Shown: positions 40,059-49,068 of the stretch, piece after piece
How positions within the stretch are numbered: position 1 is the stretch's first letter
Layout: every line of letters starts with the position of its first letter
Origin: an uncultured SAR86 cluster bacterium
GTDB lineage: Bacteria > Pseudomonadota > Gammaproteobacteria > Magnimaribacterales > D2472
Direction: 5' to 3'
DNA length: 64,000 nucleotides
NCBI GenBank assembly: GCA_902579825.1
Contig: CACHII010000005.1
Coordinates: 1 to 64,000 of the forward strand
Translations under genes and position numbers: made by a program
The notes under the pieces: generated by a model
Database searches by the model: none
What the model was told of the DNA's origin: nothing
What the model saw: only the letters and a program-made list of their open reading frames with translations

Positions 40059-41303
40059 ATGAATGAGCTAAAAATTGGAATATGTGGTTGGGGGAATGTA
40101 GCTACTGGCTTGTATAAATCTATTCATAAAAATATAAAACAAATTGAAGCAGCTGCTAATACAAAAATAGACATTATTGTAATTGGTGCAAGAAGAGATA
40201 ATCCAAAATGCGATCCAAAGGAAGTTAACATTGAAAGAGATATATTTGATGTGCTGAATTATAACATTGATGTCATGGTTGAATTAATTGGTGGTGTGGA
40301 TGTTGCCCGTGAATTAATTTTAGCCGCTATTGAAAAAGGTATTCACGTTATAACTGCTAATAAAGCAGTCCTATACCATCACGGTGATGAGATCTTTAGC
40401 AAAGCTGCAGCAAACAATGTTCATGTATTGTTTGAGGCTTCAGTTTGTGCTGGAACTCCCATTATCAAAATGTTAAAAGAGGAGTTAGCCGGAAACAGAA
40501 TTAGTAAAATTTCTGGAATGTTAAATGGAACTTCAAACTTTATTCTTTCTCAAATGGAAGATGGTTCAGAATTTGATACAACCTTAAAAATTGCTCAGGA
40601 AGAAGGTTATGCTGAACCTGATCCCAGTTTTGATATTGAAGGGATGGATGCTGCTCATAAAATTGGTATTCTTTCATCTATTGCCTTAGGAACACCACTT
40701 CCTCCAAAAGATTTTTATGTTGAAGGCATTACAAGTATTGATTCTAAAGATTTTGAATACGCCAAGAATTTAGGTTTCACAATTAAACATTTAGCTGTAG
40801 CTACTTTATCAGAAAAAAGCATTCAATTAAGAGTCCATCCAGTTCTTATAAGTTTAGATAGCTATCTTGCGGGTTTAAAAGGCGTTAGAAATGGAATTGA
40901 AATTGAAACTGATTTAATTGGTACTTTGCACGTTGCTGGCTCAGGGGCTGGACAAGAGTCAACCGCTTCTGGATTAATTTCTGATCTAATTCATTTATCC
41001 AATTCTGACATTAATTCTTCTTCAACAGTTGTATCAATGTCTGAAGTAAATATTCAATCAATAAAAGAAATGAAATTTGCTTATTATTTTAGAATTGATA
41101 GTACTTCAGGAGATATAGATTTAAAAATGATTGAAAGTATTTTTGATGACAATCAAATTTCAATAAATGTAAATAAGTTTGATGATACAAATATTGTGAT
41201 TGTCACCGATCCATTTATAGATAGTTTGCAAGAACTATTAGTGGCAGCATTAAATAATCTAGATGAAATCGTTGGGGTAAAAACAATAAGAATAGAATTT
41301 TAA
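40059..41303 (+). CDS. hom: Homoserine dehydrogenase
   Basis: NAD(P)H enzyme that makes homoserine from aspartate semialdehyde for threonine and methionine. Visible are the nucleotide motif GICGWGNVATGLY, TANKAVLYHHG, the active-site region GMLNGTSNFILSQM with EGYAEPDPSFDIEG.DAAHK, and a C-terminal ACT domain (about 340-410) that would allow threonine feedback. It is monofunctional (414 residues), not fused to aspartokinase as in E. coli ThrA. The xerD-dsbC-hom-thrC order is Pseudomonas-like. Confidence 0.97.
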   Translation: MNELKIGICGWGNVATGLYKSIHKNIKQIEAAANTKIDIIVIGARRDNPKCDPKEVNIERDIFDVLNYNIDVMVELIGGVDVARELILAAIEKGIHVITANKAVLYHHGDEIFSKAAANNVHVLFEASVCAGTPIIKMLKEELAGNRISKISGMLNGTSNFILSQMEDGSEFDTTLKIAQEEGYAEPDPSFDIEGMDAAHKIGILSSIALGTPLPPKDFYVEGITSIDSKDFEYAKNLGFTIKHLAVATLSEKSIQLRVHPVLISLDSYLAGLKGVRNGIEIETDLIGTLHVAGSGAGQESTASGLISDLIHLSNSDINSSSTVVSMSEVNIQSIKEMKFAYYFRIDSTSGDIDLKMIESIFDDNQISINVNKFDDTNIVIVTDPFIDSLQELLVAALNNLDEIVGVKTIRIEF

Positions 41304-41304
41304 A

Positions 41305-42690
41305 ATGTTATTTCACAGCACTAGAGGAAAAGATAAAGATAAAACTTTTCAAGAAGTTTTGATGCAAGGCTTAGCAAGTGATGGTGGTTTATTCATGCCA
41401 AATTATTGGCCTGCTGTAGATCTAGAGTATCTAAAAAATTGTAATACATTTATTGACGTTGCGAAGCATATTGTTCCTCTATTTACTGACTCTTCATTTG
41501 ATAGAAATGATGTTGAGGATATGCTGGACAACACATGGCATGATTTTGCTGAAAAGGATTTAATAAAAATAGCTGAAATAGATGAAACTACATCAGTATT
41601 AGAATTATTTCACGGACCTACTGCTGCTTTCAAAGATTTTGGTCTTCAACTTGCTGCAGCTTTTTTTAACAAGACATTAGAGACTGAAAATAAAACAGCA
41701 ATAGTTTTTGGTGCAACATCTGGTGATACTGGATCTGCAGCAATTGATGCATGTAAAGAATTCAAATCAATAAAGAGTTTTATACTTATTCCAAAAGGCA
41801 ATATGTCTGAAATTCAAAGAAAACAAATGACAACAGTAGATAAATCGAACGTTTTTCCAATCCTGGCTGATGGTACTTTTGATGATTGTCAGGATATTGT
41901 TAAAGAAGGCTTTAAAAAAAGGAGCTTTTTAAAAAATGATCAATATTTATTGGCAGTTAATTCAATTAATTGGGTAAGAATTATTGGACAAATTTGTTAC
42001 TACTTTTATGCAGCATTAAAATTTAATAAGTTGTCTCAGCCTTTAAATTTTTCTGTACCAACTGGAAATTTTGGGAATGTTTTTGCATGTTATTCCGCTT
42101 CAAAAATGGGATTACCACTTTCAAAAATTATTGTTGCAGTTAATAGCAACGATATATTGTATCGATTTTTTAAAGAAAATGACTATAGTAAAAGAGATGT
42201 AACTGAAACTATATCTCCGAGTATGGATATAAGTGTTGCAAGTAATTTTGAAAGATTATTATACGACTTCTATTTAGATCGAAATTCAAAAGTTTGTTCA
42301 GACATTTATTCTAATTTTCCTAAAACTGCCATAAATATTAATGTAGATGTATGGCAAAAATCAGAAGAATTATTTTTAAGTCATAGTGTTGACGATAATG
42401 CAACATACTCAACAATGAAATATTTTAAAAATGAATTTAATTATATTATGGATCCACATACTGCTGTTGCAACTGACGCAGTTTTAAAGCTGAATCATAC
42501 ATTAAGTGATAAGACATTAATTTTGTCTACAGCTCATCCTGCAAAATTTCCAGACGCTCTCAAGAAAAGCAATATTTTGATGGAGGATATACCTAAAAGA
42601 TTAACAGATGTTATTAATAAGAAAGAAATTGCTAAGAAAATAAGTACTTCAGATAATTCAATTTATGAATACATAAGACAAAATAATTAG
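41305..42690 (+). CDS. thrC: Threonine synthase
   Basis: PLP enzyme forming threonine from O-phosphohomoserine. The N-terminus (FHSTRGKDKDKTFQEVLMQGLASDGGLFMP) is typical; the PLP lysine sits in FHGPTAAFKDFGLQLAA, and GATSGDTGSAAI and SVPTGNFGNVFA are the phosphate-binding loops. Length 461 matches the long bacterial class. It follows hom with one base between. No thrB is nearby. The upstream gap is far too small for an attenuator, so the E. coli type of control is absent. Confidence 0.97.
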   Translation: MLFHSTRGKDKDKTFQEVLMQGLASDGGLFMPNYWPAVDLEYLKNCNTFIDVAKHIVPLFTDSSFDRNDVEDMLDNTWHDFAEKDLIKIAEIDETTSVLELFHGPTAAFKDFGLQLAAAFFNKTLETENKTAIVFGATSGDTGSAAIDACKEFKSIKSFILIPKGNMSEIQRKQMTTVDKSNVFPILADGTFDDCQDIVKEGFKKRSFLKNDQYLLAVNSINWVRIIGQICYYFYAALKFNKLSQPLNFSVPTGNFGNVFACYSASKMGLPLSKIIVAVNSNDILYRFFKENDYSKRDVTETISPSMDISVASNFERLLYDFYLDRNSKVCSDIYSNFPKTAININVDVWQKSEELFLSHSVDDNATYSTMKYFKNEFNYIMDPHTAVATDAVLKLNHTLSDKTLILSTAHPAKFPDALKKSNILMEDIPKRLTDVINKKEIAKKISTSDNSIYEYIRQNN

Positions 42691-42693
42691 GTT

Positions 42694-43791
42694 ATGGATA
42701 TTCAAGAATTAAAGTTAACACTTTCAGATCTTAAAGAAAGACTCAATGACATCAAGATTAATGTATATAAAATTAATTCAAAAAAAACTAGGCTTCAAGA
42801 AATAGACTCTCAACTATCTCAAGAGAAAGTTTGGTCTAATTTAGAGCTATCACAAAAGCTAAGCAAAGAGAAAACCGCTTTAGAGAAAACAATCACATCA
42901 TATGATAATGTCTCAGCTAGATTATCTGACTGCCAAGTATTATTAGATGTTTCTGTTGAAGAAAATGACGATTCCTCAATTCAAGAAATTTTTGATGAGA
43001 CACTTAAATTAAATGATTTGGTTGAAGGTTTAGAATTTAGTAGACTTTTTACAAACAAAATGGACTCTTCTTCAGCATATGTAGAGATTCAAGCAGGGTC
43101 CGGCGGTACTGAGGCACAAGATTGGGCTGAAATGCTACTAAGAATGTACACAAAGTGGGCAGAAGGCAGAGATTTTTCCGCAAATCTTGTTGAAATTTCT
43201 CATGGAGATGTGGCAGGAATTAAATCAGCTTCACTTCACGTTGATGGTGATTATGCTTACGGTTGGTTAAGAACTGAAACAGGAATTCACAGATTGGTAA
43301 GAAAATCTCCATTTGATTCTGGTAATAGAAGACATACATCATTTGCTTCTGTATTTATATCTCCAGAAATTGATGATTCAATTGAGATAAACATAAACAA
43401 AGCAGACATTAGAACAGATACTTATAGAGCCTCAGGTGCAGGAGGACAACATGTAAATAAAACTGATTCAGCAGTGAGATTAACGCATATTCCTACTGGT
43501 GTTGTAGCACAATCTCAGAGCGATCGTTCTCAGCATAAGAACAAAGAAAATGCATTAAAACAATTAAAATCTAAGCTTTACGAGTTAGAATTACAAAAAC
43601 AAAATGAAGAACAGCAAATTCTTGAAGATAGTAAGTCTGATATAGGATGGGGAAGTCAAATCAGATCATATGTATTGGATCAATCAAGGATTAAGGATTT
43701 AAGAACCAATCATGAAACTGGGAATACTTCAGCTGTTTTGAATGGAGACTTAGATGATTTTATGAAATCATCATTGAAGGCAGGCGTTTAA
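42694..43791 (+). CDS. prfB: Peptide chain release factor 2, in one continuous frame
   Basis: Releases peptides at UGA and UAA. The tripeptide SPF (RKSPFDSG) that reads the stop codon identifies RF2, and the catalytic GGQ is in SGAGGQHVNKTDSAVR. The 365-residue protein aligns with E. coli RF2 from its first residues (SDLKERLNDIKINVYKI.. in place of the E. coli frameshift region), and no CTTTGA frameshift signal is present. recJ, which precedes prfB in E. coli, is absent. lysS begins directly at the base after its stop. Confidence 0.97.
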   Translation: MDIQELKLTLSDLKERLNDIKINVYKINSKKTRLQEIDSQLSQEKVWSNLELSQKLSKEKTALEKTITSYDNVSARLSDCQVLLDVSVEENDDSSIQEIFDETLKLNDLVEGLEFSRLFTNKMDSSSAYVEIQAGSGGTEAQDWAEMLLRMYTKWAEGRDFSANLVEISHGDVAGIKSASLHVDGDYAYGWLRTETGIHRLVRKSPFDSGNRRHTSFASVFISPEIDDSIEININKADIRTDTYRASGAGGQHVNKTDSAVRLTHIPTGVVAQSQSDRSQHKNKENALKQLKSKLYELELQKQNEEQQILEDSKSDIGWGSQIRSYVLDQSRIKDLRTNHETGNTSAVLNGDLDDFMKSSLKAGV

Positions 43792-45282
43792 ATGGAAAAA
43801 GATAATATTGGTGGCGAAAAAGCCATTATTGAAGAAAGAAGAAAGAAGCTAGAACAACTTAGAGATAAAGGTGATGCTTATGGAAACTCATTCAAACCTC
43901 AAAATAATGCAAAGAGTCTCCATGAAGAATATGGAGCATTTTCTAAAGAAGAGCTTGCTGATAAAAATATTAAAAATATCTCTATAGCCGGTCGAATTGT
44001 TTTAAAAAGAGTTATGGGAAATGCTAGCTTTGCAACTTTAAGAGATGCCTCTGGAGATATTCAAATCTACGTAACAAAAAATAATGTAGAGGAGAGCGTT
44101 TACGAAGATTTTAAAACATGGGATCTAGGAGACATAGTTGGTGTTTCAGGCTCTTTATTTAGAACAAAAACAGATGAATTGACTATTGATGTATGGGATC
44201 TAGAAATGATTACAAAATCTTTAAGGCCTATGCCAGAGAAATTTAAAGGCTTAACCGATATTGAAGCAAGATACAGGCAAAGATATCTTGATTTGATGAC
44301 AAATAATTCAACTAAAGAAATTTTTATTAAACGGACAAAAATTATAGACTCAATGCGAAGAAAAATGAATGAAGTAGGATATCTCGAAGTAGAAACTCCT
44401 ATGATGCATCCTCTAGCAGGTGGTGCTGTGGCAAGACCATTTGTAACGCAGCACAACGCACTTGGACAAGACCTTTTTTTAAGAATAGCACCTGAACTTT
44501 ACTTAAAAAGATTGCTTGTGGGCGGTTTTGAAAAAGTTTTCGAGATTAATAGAAGCTTCAGAAATGAAGGATTATCTACTAAGCATAATCCTGAATTTAC
44601 TATGATGGAATGGTACGAGGCATATGCTTCAATGCAAGATCAAATGGATCTTACAAAAGATATTATTTTAAATGCTGCTTCAGCTGCAGGCTGTGAAGAA
44701 TCAATAGAATGGGATAAAAACAAAATTAATCTTGGCAACTTTAAACAATCAACACTTTCAGAACTTGTAGTTGAATATAATCCTGAATTAAAAGATAAAG
44801 ATTTATCTAATAAAAAAATTCTTGAGCAGTATTTAAAGAGTATAAGTGTAAAAATTGAAAAAGCATGGGGTCCAGGAAGATTGCTTCTAGAAATTTTTGA
44901 GGAAACAGTCGAATCCAAATTAATAGATCCAACTTTTGTAACTGAATACCCCGTTGAGGTTTCACCTCTTTCTAGAAGAAATGAACATAAACCAGATTTT
45001 GCAGATAGGTTTGAACTATTTATAGGTGGAAAAGAGTTTGCAAATGGTTTTTGTGAGTTAAATGACCCTGATGATCAAGCATCAAGATTTGAAGATCAGG
45101 TTACAGCAAAAGATTCAGGTGATAAAGAGGCAATGGATTATGATCATGACTATATTACTGCATTAGAGCATGGTATGCCTCCTGCAGTAGGTGTTGGAAT
45201 GGGAGTGGATAGATTAGTAATGTTATTGACTAATCAGTCCTCAATAAGGGATGTTTTGTTATTTCCTCAACTTAAGTCTTAG
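43792..45282 (+). CDS. lysS: Lysyl-tRNA synthetase (class II)
   Basis: Charges tRNA-Lys. An OB-fold anticodon domain (about 60-170, ISIAGRIVLKRVMGNASFATLRD) precedes the class II core with motif 2 (FEINRSFRNEGLSTKHNPEFTMMEWYEAY), FCELNDPDDQ and motif 3 (GMGVDRLVMLL). Length 496 (E. coli 505). prfB-lysS adjacency is a conserved gammaproteobacterial pair. Confidence 0.98.
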   Translation: MEKDNIGGEKAIIEERRKKLEQLRDKGDAYGNSFKPQNNAKSLHEEYGAFSKEELADKNIKNISIAGRIVLKRVMGNASFATLRDASGDIQIYVTKNNVEESVYEDFKTWDLGDIVGVSGSLFRTKTDELTIDVWDLEMITKSLRPMPEKFKGLTDIEARYRQRYLDLMTNNSTKEIFIKRTKIIDSMRRKMNEVGYLEVETPMMHPLAGGAVARPFVTQHNALGQDLFLRIAPELYLKRLLVGGFEKVFEINRSFRNEGLSTKHNPEFTMMEWYEAYASMQDQMDLTKDIILNAASAAGCEESIEWDKNKINLGNFKQSTLSELVVEYNPELKDKDLSNKKILEQYLKSISVKIEKAWGPGRLLLEIFEETVESKLIDPTFVTEYPVEVSPLSRRNEHKPDFADRFELFIGGKEFANGFCELNDPDDQASRFEDQVTAKDSGDKEAMDYDHDYITALEHGMPPAVGVGMGVDRLVMLLTNQSSIRDVLLFPQLKS

Positions 45283-45307
45283 ACTTGTATAGGCATTATT
45301 AAACTTT

Positions 45308-45979
45308 ATGTTAGATTTAACGCTCGCTTTAACAGTTGGAGTACCTCTAGCAATACTTATATATATTGTTAGATCAGATCGATTCCCAGAACCATCAGCA
45401 ATGGTTTTAAAAACCTTTTTTATAGGTGTGGCAATTATCATTCCTGCAGGGTTTTTGAATAGTTTCATTGTAACTATGGAAAATTCTTCAGGATATGATT
45501 TATCTTTTTTAGCAGGATTTACCGAGGAACCGCTTAAATTTCTTGCCTTTATGCTTTTTGTCTTTTCTAAGACAGATTTTGATGAACCAATGGATGCTAT
45601 TGTTTATGGAACAGTCATCTCCTTAGGTTTTGCTACTTATGAAAATATTGAGTATGTGTATCTAATGTATGGTGATCAGTCATTTCAAATTGCTATTTTA
45701 AGAGCAATTAGTGCAATTCCACTTCATGCATCTTGTGGAGTTATTATGGGCTACTATATTGGTTTATATGCTTTTAAAGGAAAAAAAATAGAACTACTTA
45801 AAGCTTTAGTAATCCCAGTTTTTATTCATGCTCTGTATAACTTTTTAGCTGGATATAGTGGCGAATTAATATTCTTTGGATATCTTATTTGTGTTATTTA
45901 TTTTGCTAACAAACTTCATAAAGAATTTGTATATGAGCAACAACTTAAAATTTCTGAAACAGAAACAAAACTAAAATAA
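45308..45979 (+). CDS. PrsW-type intramembrane protease
   Basis: Eight-helix glutamic membrane protease of the PrsW/CPBP-like superfamily. The conserved motifs are visible in order: FTEEPLKF (E-E-x-x-K), GFATYENIEY (F-x-x-x-E-N), IPLHASCGVIMGYY and IPVFIHALYNF. Length 223. In Bacillus PrsW cleaves the anti-sigma factor RsiW; the substrate here is unknown. The gene lies 25 bases after lysS and ends seven bases before a convergent gene. The RseA protein at 60107 is a conceivable target but nothing in the sequence links them. Confidence 0.88.
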   Translation: MLDLTLALTVGVPLAILIYIVRSDRFPEPSAMVLKTFFIGVAIIIPAGFLNSFIVTMENSSGYDLSFLAGFTEEPLKFLAFMLFVFSKTDFDEPMDAIVYGTVISLGFATYENIEYVYLMYGDQSFQIAILRAISAIPLHASCGVIMGYYIGLYAFKGKKIELLKALVIPVFIHALYNFLAGYSGELIFFGYLICVIYFANKLHKEFVYEQQLKISETETKLK

Positions 45980-45986
45980 TTACAAT

Positions 45987-46448
45987 TTACCACCTAAATT
46001 TATCAAAATTCTCTGGATTCGCCCAGCCTTTTGGGTTATTCCATGATCGCTTGTTGTTATAGTTTTTTAGGTTATAAGAAAAGCACTTTAGCTTATTGGT
46101 TTTATCTCTTAATTCAGTTTGAAGACCTAGTTTGAGCATCTTTTTATCTATTTCCTTGTCATTATTAAAGTTAGTAAAGACGACTATTTTTTGACTGAGT
46201 AAATTTTTAATTTTTCCAATATCAGTTTTAGAGAGATTTATATCGTCCAGCACAATATATAAATCATATATATCATTAATGTTTTCATTAAATTTTGGAG
46301 ATATAAATATTGAATGTATATCTGTTTTTTCTAATCTATGTAAAAGTTTTGAAATATCATTTTTTGTTAGTAAAACTATATTTTCAGGATTTTCATCATC
46401 AATTATATTTGATATAAAGCTGTAAACTATTTTTTCTTTCTTTGTCAT
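45987..46448 (-). CDS. Uncharacterised protein with NPENFDKFRW ending
   Basis: A 153-residue soluble protein that I do not assign with confidence. Its alternating hydrophobic strands and acidic loops (IYDLYIVLDDINLSKTDIGKIKNLL, KIVVFTNF) suggest an alpha/beta fold, and the end RSWNNPKGWANPENFDKFRW recalls the Pseudomonas DUF6231 family from memory. Its ATG overlaps the mdh stop by four bases, so it is made from the mdh message. Function unknown. Confidence 0.75.
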   Translation of the reverse strand: MTKKEKIVYSFISNIIDDENPENIVLLTKNDISKLLHRLEKTDIHSIFISPKFNENINDIYDLYIVLDDINLSKTDIGKIKNLLSQKIVVFTNFNNDKEIDKKMLKLGLQTELRDKTNKLKCFSYNLKNYNNKRSWNNPKGWANPENFDKFRW

Positions 46449-47443
46449 TTCATCAGATGTTTCACAGCATCTCTTTCAGAAAGAAGTTCATCAATAGAAA
46501 CCTGAAACTTTGACTTTGCAAAATCTGATAATGCAATATCTCTTTTTATGTCAATAGTTCCATCACTTAGTGTTACTAGAGGAAAACCACATATAATACC
46601 CTCAGGCACGTCATATGAGCCATCACTAGCAATTGCTGCACTAAATGAATTGCCTTCTTCTGTGGGGCTCTCACAAGCCATCACAGTGTCAATAGCTGCT
46701 TTTGCTGCAGATGTTGCTGAAGATGCCCCTCTGGCGTCAATTACTGCTTTTCCTCTTTGCTGAACTGAAGGAATAAAGTCTTTTTCTACCCAATTTATGT
46801 CATTAATTACTGTACTGCCCAATTGATTATTAATAATCACGTTTTCAGAGTCAGGGTACATTGTTGGACTATGATTTCCCCAGATAATCATGTTTTTAAT
46901 CTCAGAAATATTCACACCAGTCTTTTTGGAAATAACTGATTTAGCTCTATTTGAATCAAGCATTGTCATTGCCATCCATAGCTGACTTTCATTATCTGCT
47001 GCGTTTCTTCCAATAAAAGCGTTAGTGTTTGCGGGATTGCCAACAACAAGAATTTTTGCCTTATCTTTTCCAAAACTTCCTATTGCTTCGCCCTGATCAA
47101 CAAAAATACCACCGTTAATGCTTAGAAGATCTGATCTCTCCTCAATCTTCTTACCGTTATAAACTATTCCTCTGGGAATACTGCCAACAAGAAGAAACCA
47201 ATCAGCATCCTTTGCAGCTTCAGAAAAATTATCAGTATAGGTAACTTTACCCATGGCAGGAAAATACGAGTCCTCCAACTCCATTACAAGACCTTTAAGC
47301 TTATCTACAACTTGAGGTATTTCAACAAGCGCTAAATCAACCTTTTTATCACCAAAAGTTCTGCCGTTAACTAACCTTGGAATAAGTGAATATGCAATTT
47401 GGCCTGCTGCTCCAGTAACAACTACTTTAATTGATGAGCTCAT
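46445..47443 (-). CDS. mdh: Malate dehydrogenase (cytosolic-like, 332 residues)
   Basis: NAD-dependent oxidation of malate to oxaloacetate in the TCA cycle. The nucleotide motif is VTGAAGQIAYSLI, followed by ALVEIP (the acidic residue favouring NAD), the mobile loop with GSIPRG and the K-I-E-E-R-S-D region, GNPANTNAF, and the catalytic His in IWGNHSPTMYPD. Length and the GQIAYSLIPRL start place it in the MDH group related to cytosolic enzymes rather than the 312-residue E. coli Mdh. It is divergent from the SDR gene across 145 bases. Confidence 0.96.
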   Translation of the reverse strand: MSSSIKVVVTGAAGQIAYSLIPRLVNGRTFGDKKVDLALVEIPQVVDKLKGLVMELEDSYFPAMGKVTYTDNFSEAAKDADWFLLVGSIPRGIVYNGKKIEERSDLLSINGGIFVDQGEAIGSFGKDKAKILVVGNPANTNAFIGRNAADNESQLWMAMTMLDSNRAKSVISKKTGVNISEIKNMIIWGNHSPTMYPDSENVIINNQLGSTVINDINWVEKDFIPSVQQRGKAVIDARGASSATSAAKAAIDTVMACESPTEEGNSFSAAIASDGSYDVPEGIICGFPLVTLSDGTIDIKRDIALSDFAKSKFQVSIDELLSERDAVKHLMK

Positions 47444-47588
47444 TTTATACCTCTATTTTATTAGGAAAATATATTCTAATTATATTCTTAAAATTATATC
47501 TAATCCTTATTTTTATCTCATAGTAAATGAGTTTCTTTTTGATTAAAATACATTAAGTTTTTTTAAATAACTCTATTGGAGATATGTT

Positions 47589-48488
47589 ATGACAATAAGA
47601 TTTAATGACAAGGTTGCAATTGTTACTGGAGCAGGTGGTGGAATTGGAAAACAACATGCACTTGAGCTTGCTAAACGAGGAGCAAAAGTTGTAGTTAATG
47701 ATTTAGGTGGTTCTGTCGATGGGAGTGGAGCAAGTGATGCAGCCGAAGAAGTGGTTGAGCTTATTAAATCTGATGGAGGAGAGGCCATATCCAACGGAGC
47801 AAGCGTTACAGACATAAATGCTGTAAAAAATATGGTTCAACAAACTATGGCCGAATGGGGAAGAATTGATATTTTAGTAAATAATGCTGGAATTCTAAGA
47901 GATAAAAGTTTTCACAAAGTAACGCTTGAAGATTTTGAGCTAGTAATGGACGTTCATTTTCAAGGAACTTTAAATTGCACACATTCCGTTTTCCCAATAA
48001 TGAGGGAGCAAGAATATGGAAGAATTATATTTACCAGTTCAGCAAGTGGAGTATTTGGAAATTTTGGCCAAACAAATTATGGTTCTGCAAAAATGGCAAT
48101 GATCGGACTCATGAACACTCTCAAACTGGAAGGCCAAAATAAGAATATCTATACAAATTCAATTACACCAGTTGCATACACCAGGATGACTGAAGGCTTA
48201 ATACCAGAGGACTTTGGTCAAAACCTTCAAACTGAATTTATTACACCTGCCGTTATATATTTAGCTAGTGAAGATGCTCCAAATGGCGTAATTATGGCTG
48301 CTGGGGCTGGCGTCTTTTCTAGAATATTTATTCATGAAACTATGGGAGTCTCTCTTGGTATGGGAGAAGATATGACTCCAGAAAACATTCAAGCTAATTG
48401 GGACAAAATTTCAGACATGAAAGATGCAAGAGCACTCCAAAATGGTGCAGAACAAACCTTAAAATTTTTTGAGCTCATCAACAAATAA
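47589..48488 (+). CDS. Short-chain dehydrogenase, 3-hydroxyacyl-CoA dehydrogenase-like
   Basis: NAD(P)-dependent oxidoreductase of the classical SDR fold. TGAGGGIGKQHALELAKRGAKVVVNDLGG binds the cofactor, NNAGILRDKSF and the catalytic Ser-Tyr-Lys (TSSASGVFGNFGQTNYGSAKMAM) follow. The long N-terminal strand loop (NDLGGSVDGSG) and the C-terminal extension resemble the dehydrogenase domain of peroxisomal multifunctional enzyme type 2, so a (3R)-hydroxyacyl-CoA substrate is plausible. The Shine-Dalgarno TGGAG is at 47577-47581. A hypothetical gene follows after seven bases. Confidence 0.88.
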   Translation: MTIRFNDKVAIVTGAGGGIGKQHALELAKRGAKVVVNDLGGSVDGSGASDAAEEVVELIKSDGGEAISNGASVTDINAVKNMVQQTMAEWGRIDILVNNAGILRDKSFHKVTLEDFELVMDVHFQGTLNCTHSVFPIMREQEYGRIIFTSSASGVFGNFGQTNYGSAKMAMIGLMNTLKLEGQNKNIYTNSITPVAYTRMTEGLIPEDFGQNLQTEFITPAVIYLASEDAPNGVIMAAGAGVFSRIFIHETMGVSLGMGEDMTPENIQANWDKISDMKDARALQNGAEQTLKFFELINK

Positions 48489-48495
48489 TTTTTAA

Positions 48496-49062
48496 ATGAC
48501 TCCTACAATAGAAGAAGCCGCAAGAGGATATGTTTGTTTAGATTGCAATAACTCTGAACTTTTTAAAGGAATGTCTAATTTATTCAGGCTTTATAAGCCG
48601 ATTTCAGAAAATTTTGATTTTAATAACGAAATTGTGTGCCCAGAAACCATGTCATGCTATGAATGCAGTTCAAAAAATATAGGCATTGAGATTAGTCCTA
48701 ATAAAATAATTACTAAACATATGATGTCAGAGGGATCTGGTGCTTGGTTGGTTGGGGAAAAATGGCTATTAGATGTTGATGAGAATAAAGCCTTTACTGC
48801 TGATTTTATTAAATCATTATCATGGAAAGAACTTATAAAAATTATTTTTGAGTCAGAAGGTGAGAATAACCATCATAAATTATACAATCAACTAATTGAG
48901 CATGGATTTAATGAATGGAATATGGATCCAGAATTTTTCTCTAAATCTAGATTCTCATTGGCATTAGTTTATATTTCTTCTCTTGGAATCATTAGACAAG
49001 ATGAGTATGGGCTTATGGATGAAGATTCATCATACAGTTTTGCTAGATATATTGGTTTTTAA
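48496..49062 (+). CDS. Uncharacterised protein with two CxxC pairs
   Basis: A 188-residue protein I do not recognise. Two cysteine pairs, CLDC (about residue 14) and CYEC (about 54), are set so as to make a possible zinc ribbon in the first third; the remainder appears helical, with several aromatic residues and an end SFARYIGF. No signal peptide or membrane segment. It lies seven bases after the SDR gene, so they share a transcript. Its ATG lacks an obvious Shine-Dalgarno. Confidence 0.75.
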   Translation: MTPTIEEAARGYVCLDCNNSELFKGMSNLFRLYKPISENFDFNNEIVCPETMSCYECSSKNIGIEISPNKIITKHMMSEGSGAWLVGEKWLLDVDENKAFTADFIKSLSWKELIKIIFESEGENNHHKLYNQLIEHGFNEWNMDPEFFSKSRFSLALVYISSLGIIRQDEYGLMDEDSSYSFARYIGF

Positions 49063-49068
49063 CAGTAA

